Below are positions 1 to 9,400 of a stretch of DNA of 18,117 bases, piece by piece. The DNA is taken from positions 17,027-35,143 of the forward strand of contig NAOQ01000271.1 in NCBI GenBank assembly GCA_002751075.1, written 5' to 3'. The notes below the pieces were generated by a model. That model was not told where the DNA came from. It saw only the letters and a program-made list of their open reading frames with translations, and made no database searches. Position 1 is the first letter of the stretch. Every line of letters starts with the position of its first letter. Source of the stretch: Ichthyophonus hoferi. Taxonomy: Eukaryota > Opisthokonta > Ichthyosporea > Ichthyophonida > Ichthyophonidae. A program made the position numbers and the translations under genes.

Positions 1-594
1 AATAAACTGAAGTAATATAAAGAGAGGTGTTATAGCCAACACAGTCAATCCAAGGAACAAACACAATAGCTAGAGTCAGGATTTTGGGAGAGATAAACAT
101 GTTTTATTAAATAATTTAAACAGACTAGTTTTGACTTATGAGGTCACCATAAGTGCTTTTTAAAAGTCAAATAAAACTGAATTATAATTAATTTTATTTG
201 ATAAAGAATTGAATTGTGAGAATAAGGAAACCGGTCCTTATATGGTTATAGGAGAGTATTAATTCCTATGTGAAGATCAAATGGATGAAAATCATTAGTA
301 GATATAAACAGTTTTTGTTATTGGTAGGCTTCTTCACTTCGTTTTCATTGATTCATTGGGGTTTGCCTATGAAGATCTCAATTATTATCTGCTGCCTATA
401 GAATTATTGATGATGGTTAGGGTCACCGTGACAACGATGGGTTGTATGTAAGGAAGGGGAATATAAAGAGACAGAGAGAGATAGAGATGGAGAGGTGATA
501 AAGGAGAATATTTACACTAATATACGATGGAGAGCATGTGTAAAATAGTAATTTATAGATTAGCAATAGATACAATAGTGCAGTCGGGTGTATA
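1..594. other. AT-rich spacer, nothing assigned
   Basis: Both strands were read without finding an exon with matching splice signals. A small inverted repeat, gtcaccgtgac, is present at about 422-432, and a purine-rich stretch (agagagagatagagatgg) follows at about 468-495. A neighbouring gene's exons could be hidden here, but I see no convincing frame. Confidence 0.5.
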
Positions 595-720
595 GTATAT
601 ACTACGCCCTATACCCTATACACTACATCATACCTTATATATTATACCCTATACCTTATATACTATAAACTATATTCTATATATTAAACCCCATATCCTA
701 TACCCTACAACCTATAACCT
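595..720. repeat. Degenerate CCTATA/TATAC tract
   Basis: Irregular copies of ctatac, cctata and ttatat on the plus strand just downstream (in gene sense) of the left-hand gene's stop. G is almost absent from the plus strand here, giving strong strand asymmetry. Confidence 0.75.
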
Positions 721-779
721 ATCCACCTACCCCCACCCACCGCTCTGAGATATGACTATGTTGTTGGAGGTAAGTAACA

Positions 780-925
780 TTAAGAGGGACTCACAGTAGG
801 TATAGGCTCGTACATGGTATCGGCATTGGGGTATGTATCTCCAAATAATTCACTATGCAACACTGCTAGCTCTTTCTTGATGGAGTTTATCTCTGCCTGG
901 GACTTACGTCTTGGCTGTGGACCAC
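780..925 (-). CDS. Uncharacterised gene, last exon
   Basis: Starts after AATTAAG and encodes GPQPRRKSQAEINSIKKELA then VLHSELFGDTYPNADTM and ends EPIPTVSPS with TAA at 782-780. It contains an internal perfect GTAAGT (907-902) and a GTGAGT near its end. These could be cryptic or alternative donors, since the frame is open across both. Confidence 0.7.
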
Positions 926-2857
926 CTTAATTAGTGGATTAAAATTATAACATTAATATAAGAATTCTGTAATAGTAAGTAATACAATAATATTATAATA
1001 TAGGACAGGATAGGAAAATAATATAATAAATACATACACACGCATATATACATATATACCCACCCTGAATCTTCGATTGTAACGTTTGGGACTATATGTA
1101 TATCCCACTCTAACTATCTCCAGAAATGCGACACGGTGTTTCTTGAAAGTTGCAGAAATGGGCCGCTCATGGGCGAGTAACCTGCTTACATTAAAAATTA
1201 TATAAGTTATAAAAATTATTCAAATAATCAAATTTGTGTGTTGCGATAATTGATTTATTTTATAATAGACGACTTTAAGTAGATAGAGTAAAATACGCAT
1301 TACTTTTCTATATGATGTTTAATGTTTTTGAGAGTGCCATTATAAATTAACCATTCAGTCTTAATAGAAGGCATTTAATGGATATTAATAATTGAATCAT
1401 TATCTAGTATTAAATGAATATATTAGCCATGTACATATAATGTGCATATATAGAGCAATAAATATACAGATAAAAAAAAATGCGCATAAATAATAAATAG
1501 GAGGAAACGGTTTAAATATAATAAGCACATTGGTGCAAATAAAACTTAAGATATATAATTATAATTGTAATTCTAACAGATGATCAGAAGAATTAAATTA
1601 TTTTTTTATTTTTTAAAGCCAGATTATAAAGACGTACATATATTAGAAGAAACTTTATAAATAGGATAGTACATCAGTACATTGGTATAAATAAAGATTA
1701 TAATATATAATTGGAATTATAACTACAACAGATTATTGTAGGAAATAAATTAAAGAAATTTCTAGAGGATGCATAGATCCATAGATTTTTGAACATAGCT
1801 TTTAAATGGACAAACTACCAAATATAGCATTTAACTCCATTATAATATAATCATAAGAATCCTTAAATTTTATTAAATTTCCATATATCATTTGCAATAT
1901 ACATATATGTATATGTATGTAAAAATGAAGATAGGCATATATATTACCTAGTAACATTATATATACAGAGCAAGTAATATATCACTATATAACCAGAATA
2001 TGATATATCACCCTGTAACTACAATATACAGTTAGTTACCTACGTTCTTTTTATTAGTGTCCCTTTCATTTGAGTATTCCACCAGCATTCACTTCGAAAT
2101 AATTCTGTAAACAGATAAAATTATAATATGTTGCAATAATGCTATACTATACTAGTACAATATACATACAAACTTGGAAATATGTGATCCAATAATGGCA
2201 AGGATATAAATCTAATCACCAATTACATTACAATAATAATTAGTACACTAGTAGCTATTGGCAGTATTATAGGAGCTACATAGATATACTATATAATACA
2301 ATATAATAAAATACAATAAAATATAATGCAATATAATATAATATAATAGCGTATGTTAAAATGCTACGCTATATTATATAATCATATATGATACAATGTC
2401 ATACCATATCATACTACACTGCATCTATTCCTATCCCTCTATTATAACACCACCTTAAATATAATAAGCATAAACCACTAATCAATTCAACCATTTAAAA
2501 TTTAAAATTTAAACAAAACTTCCTATTGTAGCATACCTTTTAAAATCACTTACCATTTCCGGAACATTTATGTGTTGTTGAGAGAGAGACAATGGGTGTA
2601 CGTCTGACTGAAAAGTCCTTAAATTCCTTTACCTGGCTAACACGGTTAGATAATCTCCTCGCCTGTTTGCACTTTTCTCCGTTCTGTGCCATAAGATAGT
2701 GTTCTTTTTCGTCAAATGTTATGTTATTTAAAAATTCATAATGTTCCAATGGTGATGGCTTATCGCAAGATTTCCTTGGCAAGTTTGGTTGATTAAATAC
2801 TCGTTGCATTAATTTTAGAATTGTCGTAGATCCATGTTTCAACTCAGTTTGCGGCAT
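780..2857 (-). CDS. Uncharacterised protein, four exons, about 210 aa
   Basis: I do not recognise the family. Minus-strand exons 2554-2857, 2044-2104, 1060-1181 and 780-925 join with matching phases (1, 2, 1) into 210 codons. The protein is basic and Ser/Asn/Lys-rich at the N-terminus (LKLMQRVFNQPNLPRK, then KQARRLSNRVSQVKEFKDFS). It has a middle segment with paired Trp (CWWNTQMKG), a strongly basic, aromatic stretch (GYTYSPKRYNRRFRVGG) and a helix SQAEINSIKKELAVLHSELF near the C-terminus. It ends TVSPS. I see no signal peptide or membrane segment. The basic Tyr/Arg stretch would suit an RNA-binding or organellar ribosomal protein, but that is only a guess. The gene may start further upstream (exon at 3124-3183), because a pyrimidine tract and CAG lie just before the first exon. 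Confidence 0.7.
1060..1181 (-). CDS. Uncharacterised gene, 122-nt exon
   Basis: Follows a GTAAGCAG acceptor and encodes LLAHERPISATFKKHRVAFL then EIVRVGYTYSPKRYNRRFRV. The donor that satisfies phase is GTATAT after 1060. A nearby GTGGGT would break the frame with the last exon. Confidence 0.7.
2044..2104 (-). CDS. Uncharacterised gene, 61-nt exon
   Basis: Lies between a TTTACAG acceptor and a GTAGGT donor and encodes LFRSECWWNTQMKGTLIKR. Enters phase 1 (split codon E) and leaves phase 2 (split codon T). Phase agreement on both sides is the main support. Confidence 0.66.
2281..2400. repeat. Imperfect ATAAT/ATACA pentamer tract in an intron of the left gene
   Basis: Short runs of aatataatat and acaat pentamers, then a partly complementary tatattatataatc stretch. 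It lies in the intron between exons 2554-2857 and 2044-2104. Confidence 0.7.
2554..2857 (-). CDS. Uncharacterised gene, exon with ATG at 2857
   Basis: Encodes MPQTELKHGSTTILKLMQ through HKCSGN and ends at a perfect GTAAGT donor (2553-2548) in phase 1. Just upstream on the minus strand is a good acceptor (CCTATCCATTTCCTCAAACAG, 2873 end). The exon may therefore begin at 2872, adding residues TKKKC in frame before the Met. Confidence 0.72.
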
Positions 2858-3123
2858 ACATTTTTTTTTTGTCTGTTTGAGGAAATGGATAGGGATTAAG
2901 TTATAGTGTGCAATGGAAGTTTATAGGTAATTATATCTTGAAGATTGCAATTACGGTCGCATGTTTGTATGGTATAGTAGATAGTTAGGCTTTGTAAGAA
3001 CTATGCATTATTATTATTTTATAGGATGTGTATTTAGTTATAAATTTATGCGTACATTTTTCGCCCTTTTCCCTATACCAATATATATATATATATACTG
3101 TTACACTATCAAACTTGTCCCAC

Positions 3124-3183
3124 CCTTGCCTTTTTTTCAGGAAAATGTAGGCCTATGAGCTGCCCTTGTTTTTGAAATGGCAT
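3124..3183 (-). CDS. Possible 5' exon of the uncharacterised gene
   Basis: Twenty codons from ATG 3183, MPFQKQGQLIGLHFPEKKAR, followed by a GTGGGA that could act as a donor in phase 0. Joined to the acceptor at 2873 it enters the next exon in phase 0 and reads through TKKKC into MPQTELKHG. The peptide composition looks coding, but the donor is weak and the piece is short. Confidence 0.35.
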
Positions 3184-3582
3184 TTTCTTTAATTTTTCAT
3201 AACAGAGATATGTTTACAGTAATAAGAATATATATAATTGTTACTTAGTAGTAACTATCACAATAGTAGCAGTCATAATTATAATTGTAATAATACTAAT
3301 AATAGTCATAATAATAACACAATAACATAATAAATCAAAAACAGAATGGTAATTAATTAACTCCTAGCTTATTTAATGACTAGTGCTCTAAGGAGGCAAT
3401 CCAAAACGGCGACAATAAAATTTAAATTATTTTATGCTATGAGAATATTGAAGAGTAGGTTTTACATAGTAATAGAATTAATTTTTGATTGACATGCTTG
3501 TTTATAATTAAAGTATTACCAATAAACTAATAATTTAAAATAAAATCTTCATTATAATTCATTACAAAATGAGCGCGTGAAA
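3184..3582. other. AT-rich spacer with ATA/TAA triplet clusters
   Basis: Contains an irregular triplet-like stretch (about 3270-3325, ataataatagtcataataata) and otherwise featureless AT-rich DNA. I see no gene. Confidence 0.5.
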
Positions 3583-3876
3583 TCAAGATCTAGATGATTG
3601 GCCTCTCTGCTCATTTCTGTGACTTCTACCCAATAGTAACTGAGGGAATAATATCAAATGCAAGGCTATTTTTAAACAACTGGCTCTTTCGGGAGGCTCA
3701 CTAAAAGCCCGTTTATTATTAGCGGGAATAGTTTGAGAAAGACCAAGCAGGTCATAGAACGTCGCAATATTGCGATGCGTATATGCCCGGAAATCATTAA
3801 TTTTTACGATGAGCTGTATATCAACAGATTTATTTATTCTTCTCTTTGTTCTAAATGTTCTTTTGAAGTAAACAGT
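3583..3876 (-). CDS. Unidentified 97-codon open stretch without ATG
   Basis: Between two in-frame stops the minus strand is open for 97 codons in a patch with more G+C than its surroundings. It reads KRRINKSVDIQLIVKINDF, then AYTHRNIATFYDLLGLSQ, TIPANNKRAFSEPPERAS and LKIALHLILFPQLLLGRS. Composition and hydrophobic spacing look like real protein. An acceptor-like ATACAG lies inside at 3819-3814. It could be an internal exon, a fragment of a DNA-transposon transposase (the aromatic-LLxLS...P..ERxxxxIALxLI spacing is loosely like Harbinger-type proteins), or a conserved structured DNA read by chance. I cannot decide. Confidence 0.4.
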   Translation of the reverse strand, partial: TVYFKRTFRTKRRINKSVDIQLIVKINDFRAYTHRNIATFYDLLGLSQTIPANNKRAFSEPPERASCLKIALHLILFPQLLLGRSHRNEQRGQSSRS

Positions 3877-3895
3877 TCAACATTGTTAACTTTAA

Positions 3896-3994
3896 TTATA
3901 ACATTCTAGTACCTCTCTCCGAGTTATCTGCAAGCCGCCCAAGGGTGACGTTAACTCCTCTGGTTGCAGAAGTCTTTTTCCTTTCTGACACCAT
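3896..3994 (-). CDS. Small open frame with strong start context, possible first exon
   Basis: ATG at 3994 in CGCCATGG context. Reads MVSERKKTSATRG, then VNVTLGRLADNSER, before running into AT-rich sequence and a stop after 32 codons. A GTAC follows the AGAGAG end and might be a donor. It is basic and polar and sits directly upstream of the unexplained open stretch at 3583-3876, but no phase-consistent join between the two is evident. Confidence 0.3.
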   Translation of the reverse strand: MVSERKKTSATRGVNVTLGRLADNSERGTRML

Positions 3995-4229
3995 GGCGAT
4001 ACATAACAATCTAAATTTATGTGTTTTTAAAGGTATTTTATTCACCGTTTTAGTTATTTTCTAATAAGAATGGTGGCCAATAACTTTTTTTGCAAATAAT
4101 GAGTAAATTTCGCATGTCTTAGATCCGCTAACTAAATTTCTGGTTTTTTAAATCTAAAGTAAGATATATTTTAAAATATCATAAAAGTAGTAGGCTGAAT
4201 AATATTGACTTGTGTTTTTCTACGTGTAA

Positions 4230-5800
4230 TAGCTGGATTATATTGGTTTGTGCTTCTTATCAGGGGCAGCATAAGCTATATCAGGCTTTGTTGATCTTAC
4301 CAGCTACCAGGTGTTGATGAAAAAGCCTTTACGTCCGTGGGGTCATACTCCTTATTCAAATCCCATTGAATACCGGGGACAATAGGAGATTTTTCATTGT
4401 CTGAGAGATACTTCCCTTACCAAATTCCACACGCAGCTCCCGAGTATACTGCTTTTGGGACAAAATAGTGGATCCATTGCACTCAGTCTTAATCAAGACC
4501 CAGGAATTGTTTTGGTGTGCCCAGGTCCTTCATCTCAAAATGGCACCATTAAGTTTATCAAACCCAGAGATTGCTTCATCATTATCACCACCAATAAGGA
4601 AATTATCCACATAGGCCAGCACCCATAAACTGTAGCTACAGTTACGCCATACAAAAATGCATGCATCTAAATGTAACTATTCCATATCAATGGACAATAA
4701 ATAAGAGGCCAGCAAATTATACTAGATAAGTGGTGAATTTGGTAGATTATAGAGGGCCTTAGAGAGCTTCCAAACTGCACTAGACAATTGAAATCCTTAA
4801 AGCATGCTGGTTGTTGTACGTACATTGGAACAGTGAGTATTCCATTGAGAACAGCTTGTTTTGCGTCCATCTAGCATAAAAAATGCATAAAAAATGTGAT
4901 AAAAAATTATCAACCAATAGAACAATTGGACTAGTATTCCTCTTTTTGCTAACATGAATTAGAAAAATATGGAAGAATCAGTTCTCAAATGTGCAAGAAT
5001 CAAATCAATCACTGACCTGACAATTATATACAAAATTTGCTGGTCCAAATTTTGTCCAACCTAGATACATATTTTCTACCTAGTATAGAGTATACAACAA
5101 ATGAGGGGCAGCAGTAAATTTTTCATTGCCTGCAGACATTATCGAAATATATATTTTTGAGTTTTACAAAACATGTTTTTTGTTTCGTCAAAATTTTAAA
5201 TGTTCTTGGAAAGAATACCTTGCAGTGGTGGTTCATCTTTACCATGATATTTATGTAGCCTCTGTGCCTTAACTTCTGTCCTGCAAGACTTAATATTATC
5301 AGAGATTCTTGTAATGAGATCATGCTGGGCTACGAAATAATCCACCCTGTCTTCTCCTAGTTTATTCTCCGAGAATCTGAATACTGTCCAGTTTATTCCA
5401 TTTACATAAGACTGAACAAGTGGAGGACATATCCAACCAATAAGTACATATATTCCTTTAGTAGTTTTAATGTCATTAAAATTTTATTCTTTAATTATTC
5501 AAAAAGATATATTTGCCCACCACTTGTTTTTTTTTGGTTTTTTTCAAGAATGGCATTGAAAACCTTAGTAAAGGGAACATTGTTCACTTTTTCTGCATCT
5601 CATAGATTTTTCATGGTGTACAGAGACAGCACATTCAACACATCATACTCAGTGTACTCTGGATCAAGAGCTTTCGTTTCGTAATTGCAGATCAATTTAT
5701 TATAATTAAGCAGGATCAAAAATATTTTGTATGATGTTGAATAACAATGATTTTTAAATAAAACATAATCTAATGTTTCCTGCATAAATACTTAAGGGTG
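4230..5800 (-). mobile_element. Decayed Ty1/copia-type LTR retrotransposon fragment (reverse transcriptase part)
   Basis: The minus strand keeps recognisable pieces of a copia-family polyprotein. Around 4867-4790 is the RT segment DAKQAVLNGILTVPMYVQQP, corresponding to the DVKNAFLNG...VYMEQP block of copia elements. Near 4625 is a YVDN-type remnant of the YVDD catalytic box. Around 4500-4390 is a SQKQYTREL-like segment. Near 4290 is a KPDIAYA-like remnant leading towards RNase H. Many breaks scatter it over several frames. The stretch 4870-5800 is probably part of the same element but is too worn to assign. I could not find its terminal repeats, so both ends are approximate. It looks old and not functional. 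Confidence 0.75.
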
Positions 5801-6265
5801 TAAACCATAATAAGCTGTGATTAGTGATCTAGTATAGATTTACCAATGTTTATAAAACGCTTGGAATTCGATTAGATTATGAAGATAACAAAATATGATT
5901 GAATATTTAGCTATCGTGAAGTCAATTATTCATAATTTCAGTTCCAAAAAAAAAAAAAAAAAAAAAAAAAACATATGCTGCTGAAATGACCATTAAAATT
6001 AAATATGCCATTTTAGCTTAAAATCCATCCAAATTCTGTAAGTTTAATACCTTACTTATATATATTATCTTATTATGCTTTATTATTTTTGTAAGATATT
6101 TACAAAAGCTATTGATAAATATGATAAAATTACTAACTTTCAATATATTTGAAATTATTTGAGAATAAAACATATATTCCAGCACCCATCAGCTGCCTAA
6201 TAATGACATTTGAAAAAATGTTTCCATTTGCCCCAGTTTGCAGTAACATAGTCTGCTAACATACA
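5801..6265. other. AT-rich spacer downstream of SEN54
   Basis: Beyond the SEN54 stop in gene sense there is AT-rich DNA with a 26-base A run. It should contain the SEN54 3' untranslated region and poly(A) site, but no single signal stands out. Confidence 0.5.
5946..5971. repeat. A26 homopolymer
   Basis: Twenty-six uninterrupted A on the plus strand. It could be a relic poly(A) tail of a retrotransposed sequence or simple slippage. No target-site duplication was recognised around it. Confidence 0.95.
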
Positions 6266-6422
6266 CTACTTATCCAAATAAGAGAGAGTAGGGATAGGTC
6301 CAGCTAAACATAAAAAAAAAGATATAATCCCTACACTAACAGTGGCTAATCTAAGATTAACCCCCCTACTCTCTTCCAATAGCCTTCGTTGAAGTCCTAA
6401 ACTGGGAAAGGGCTCGGAATCT
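6266..6422 (-). CDS. SEN54: SEN54 exon 8 (C-terminal strands, stop)
   Basis: Preceded by a strong pyrimidine-rich acceptor (TTTTTGTTTCCCAG) and ends at TAG 6268-6266. It encodes DSEPFPSLGLQRRLLEESRG, then VNLRLATVSVGIISFF and a short tail ending SYLDK. The LQRRL...VSVGIISFF pattern matches the C-terminal LKRL...ALVDHGDISFY strands of animal TSEN54. An open frame continues upstream through the splice site to 6607, but that part is intron. Confidence 0.88.
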
Positions 6423-9400
6423 CTGGGAAACAAAAAGATTTGAAGAGTGATTACAATCAGGAAGAGAACGAGAGAAATTATATATACATGTGTGTATAGA
6501 TAAACATACATAGTAGTAATGGCAGATGGGTGTAGGTTAGATAGGGGTAAGGTAGAAACAGGTATAGACCTGTAGGGCACAGCTATATAACAGCCTATAT
6601 ACAGCACATTGGATTATATTAGATTATATTAGATTAACTTAGATTAGATCAGATTACATTATATTATATTCAATTATACTATATCAAACAATGTAATAAA
6701 AAAGAAACATACAATAAAATAAAATATAAAAAATAATATTGGCTAATTTATTTTAAAGCTTTCAAAGTACCAATTACTAATGTGACTAACCTAATTAAAA
6801 ATCATAAAGTTATGCCATCAATATGTCCATTGGCAATGACTCATGACTGTTATAACATACTAATGACAGACAACCAATCAAATATAACATACCTGCACAC
6901 ATACACCTTAAAGTTAGGCAGCCCTTTCTGTGTTATCTTAAAAGATTTCGTTTTTATGTATACATCCCAATGCAGTATAGACCTGTATAATGCAAAAGGC
7001 AAGGGGAAAGGTAGAAGTATGTAGTAGGATAGTGTATGTATATATGGAGAAAGATACGAGCGGTTTAGTAGGCTGGGTGAAATGCAACAAGGACATAGGC
7101 GACATGATAAGGTATGTCAATAAAGTTTTTAAAATAATATTGCATCCAGCAACCTGACCTATATATATAGTAATAAGAATAGTAGTAGCAGTAGTAATAG
7201 TAAGAATAATGGCAATAGTAATAGCAATAACAATAGTAGTAAGAATAGTAATACTATTAGTAATAATAATAATAATAATAGTAGTAATATCAATAGTAAT
7301 AATCATAATAATAGTAATAATAGTAATAGGAATAGGAATAGTAATAGTAATAATAATAGTAATAATAGTAATAGGAATAATAATAGTAATAGTAATAGTA
7401 ATAAGAATAGCAATAATAATAGTCATAGTAATAGTAAGAGAAATAGTAATAATAATGGTAATATTTATGTATCTGAATAATATCAGCCATAAGTATGACA
7501 CTCAATTAGAATGAGACCAATACTCACTTCATACTAATTATACTACTTGTTGATTGGCCTACATGATCACCCAATCCAAGTCCTCTTAACTGTTTATACG
7601 CTCCTTCTGTGCAGATAGATAAATATGTGTTAGTGTTAAAATGGTATGCTAATTTTAAAATATAAATTCTTTTAGTGCAAGGTAATTCCTTAATTATTTC
7701 TAATTGGCCTTTGCTAGAATTAAGGGTAATATATGATTACGTCATAGAGTATGGTGACTAACAATTCAATAGGAATATAATATAATGTAATATAGGATAG
7801 TATAACATAATCATAATATAGTATAGGATAATAAAATATAATGAAAGATAATATACTATAAGATAATACAGTATAATATAATATAATATAATGTAGTAGA
7901 TAATATTATATAATGCTATACTACACTACATTATACTATACTATCCCATCCTTTCATATACAATATTATACTATATTATACTGTACTTTAGTATACTGTA
8001 TTATACCGTATTATACTGTGCTATACCATAATATATAATTCATTACATTATACTATATTATACTACAGAATTCTATATTATATTATACTATACTATACTA
8101 TGCTTTACTATGCTTTACTATACTATACTATACTATACTATACTATACTATACTATACTATACTATACTGTACTTTAGTATACTGTATTATACCGTATTA
8201 TACTACAGAATTCTATATTATATTATACTATACTATATTATGCTTTACTATACTATAATATATTATACTATAATATACTATAATATACTATAATATATTA
8301 TACTATACTATACTATACTATACTATACTATACTATACTATACTATACTATACTATACTATACTATACTATACTATACTATACTATACTATACTATACTA
8401 TACTATACTATACTATACTATACTCAATCCTATCCTAACCTAACCTATAATGTCCTATCCTATTCTACCTTATCCTGCCCTAGCCTATCCTCTGCACTCA
8501 CCCATGGTCAGATCTTCCTTCACCTGCACTCTCCCTGTTCCTCTTACTATCTCCGTTCCCTCACTAACACTACCACTAACATGATCCAGCTCATCCTTAT
8601 TCGTCATACCATCCGTTATGCCAATAGTATCCTTTGCTTTGATTTTCAGATCATTCAAATTATTATTTATCTCTTTTATTCCTCCAATCAAGTCCTCTCC
8701 ATCATGCGTTGATTGGGCTCTGCGAACGACGTAGCCTAGACGCCTGAGATAGGAATAAACCTGATATATAGGATATGAGCATAGTTATAACTATATATGG
8801 GCGGGATAAATTATTAATTAAGCCATCATATGCATAAAGTTAATACTATTATGAGTACTGTGTTTGAAAATATGTATAAATATAAATATTTATGTAAATA
8901 TTTATGTTTTAAATTTAACAACAAGCACCAATAAAAATTAGCAAATAATTTTCAAATAAACCTAAAACATACTTATTTTAATATTTCAAAATGAATATAA
9001 ATCTCAGTATTAATGATTGGATAATGCGTTATAATTGAACAAAATAAAACCGATCGAAAAAATATTTTTTGAAAATAATAACACATACTGGTGCATTAAC
9101 TATATTATGTACTATAACCTAGATGCAAAACAATAACAAATATTAATCTATATTATAAAATCCAGTGTTTTGAAAAGAGAAGAATTGAGTCAACACAACA
9201 TAATACCATATACCTATATTGTATGTCCACAATGTAATTAATGCACAAATAAGAGCCATGATTTAAAGCTTTTAATTTTTATTTGGTCTTATTTGGTTTA
9301 ATGATGAAGTACCAATTAATCATCAATACTAACATTTATAACCATTCTGTCATACTACAATAATTAAAAATATAAAATACGCTGTTATTATTTAAAACCA

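Noticed and set aside
595-720. Telomere-like cctata/ctataccc units
   Set aside because: Units are irregular and do not keep a fixed telomeric period; it sits next to an ordinary gene.
6423-6607. Hydrophobic N-terminal extension of the final SEN54 frame, looking like a membrane protein
   Set aside because: A strong acceptor (TTTCCCAG) at 6428-6423 and phase agreement with exon 7 show that this part is intron.
6938-7514. Long open frames on both strands (poly-Ile/Thr, poly-Ile/Val, poly-Tyr)
   Set aside because: They are translations of the TAA/TAG triplet satellite in several frames; period-three repeats lack stops by chance.
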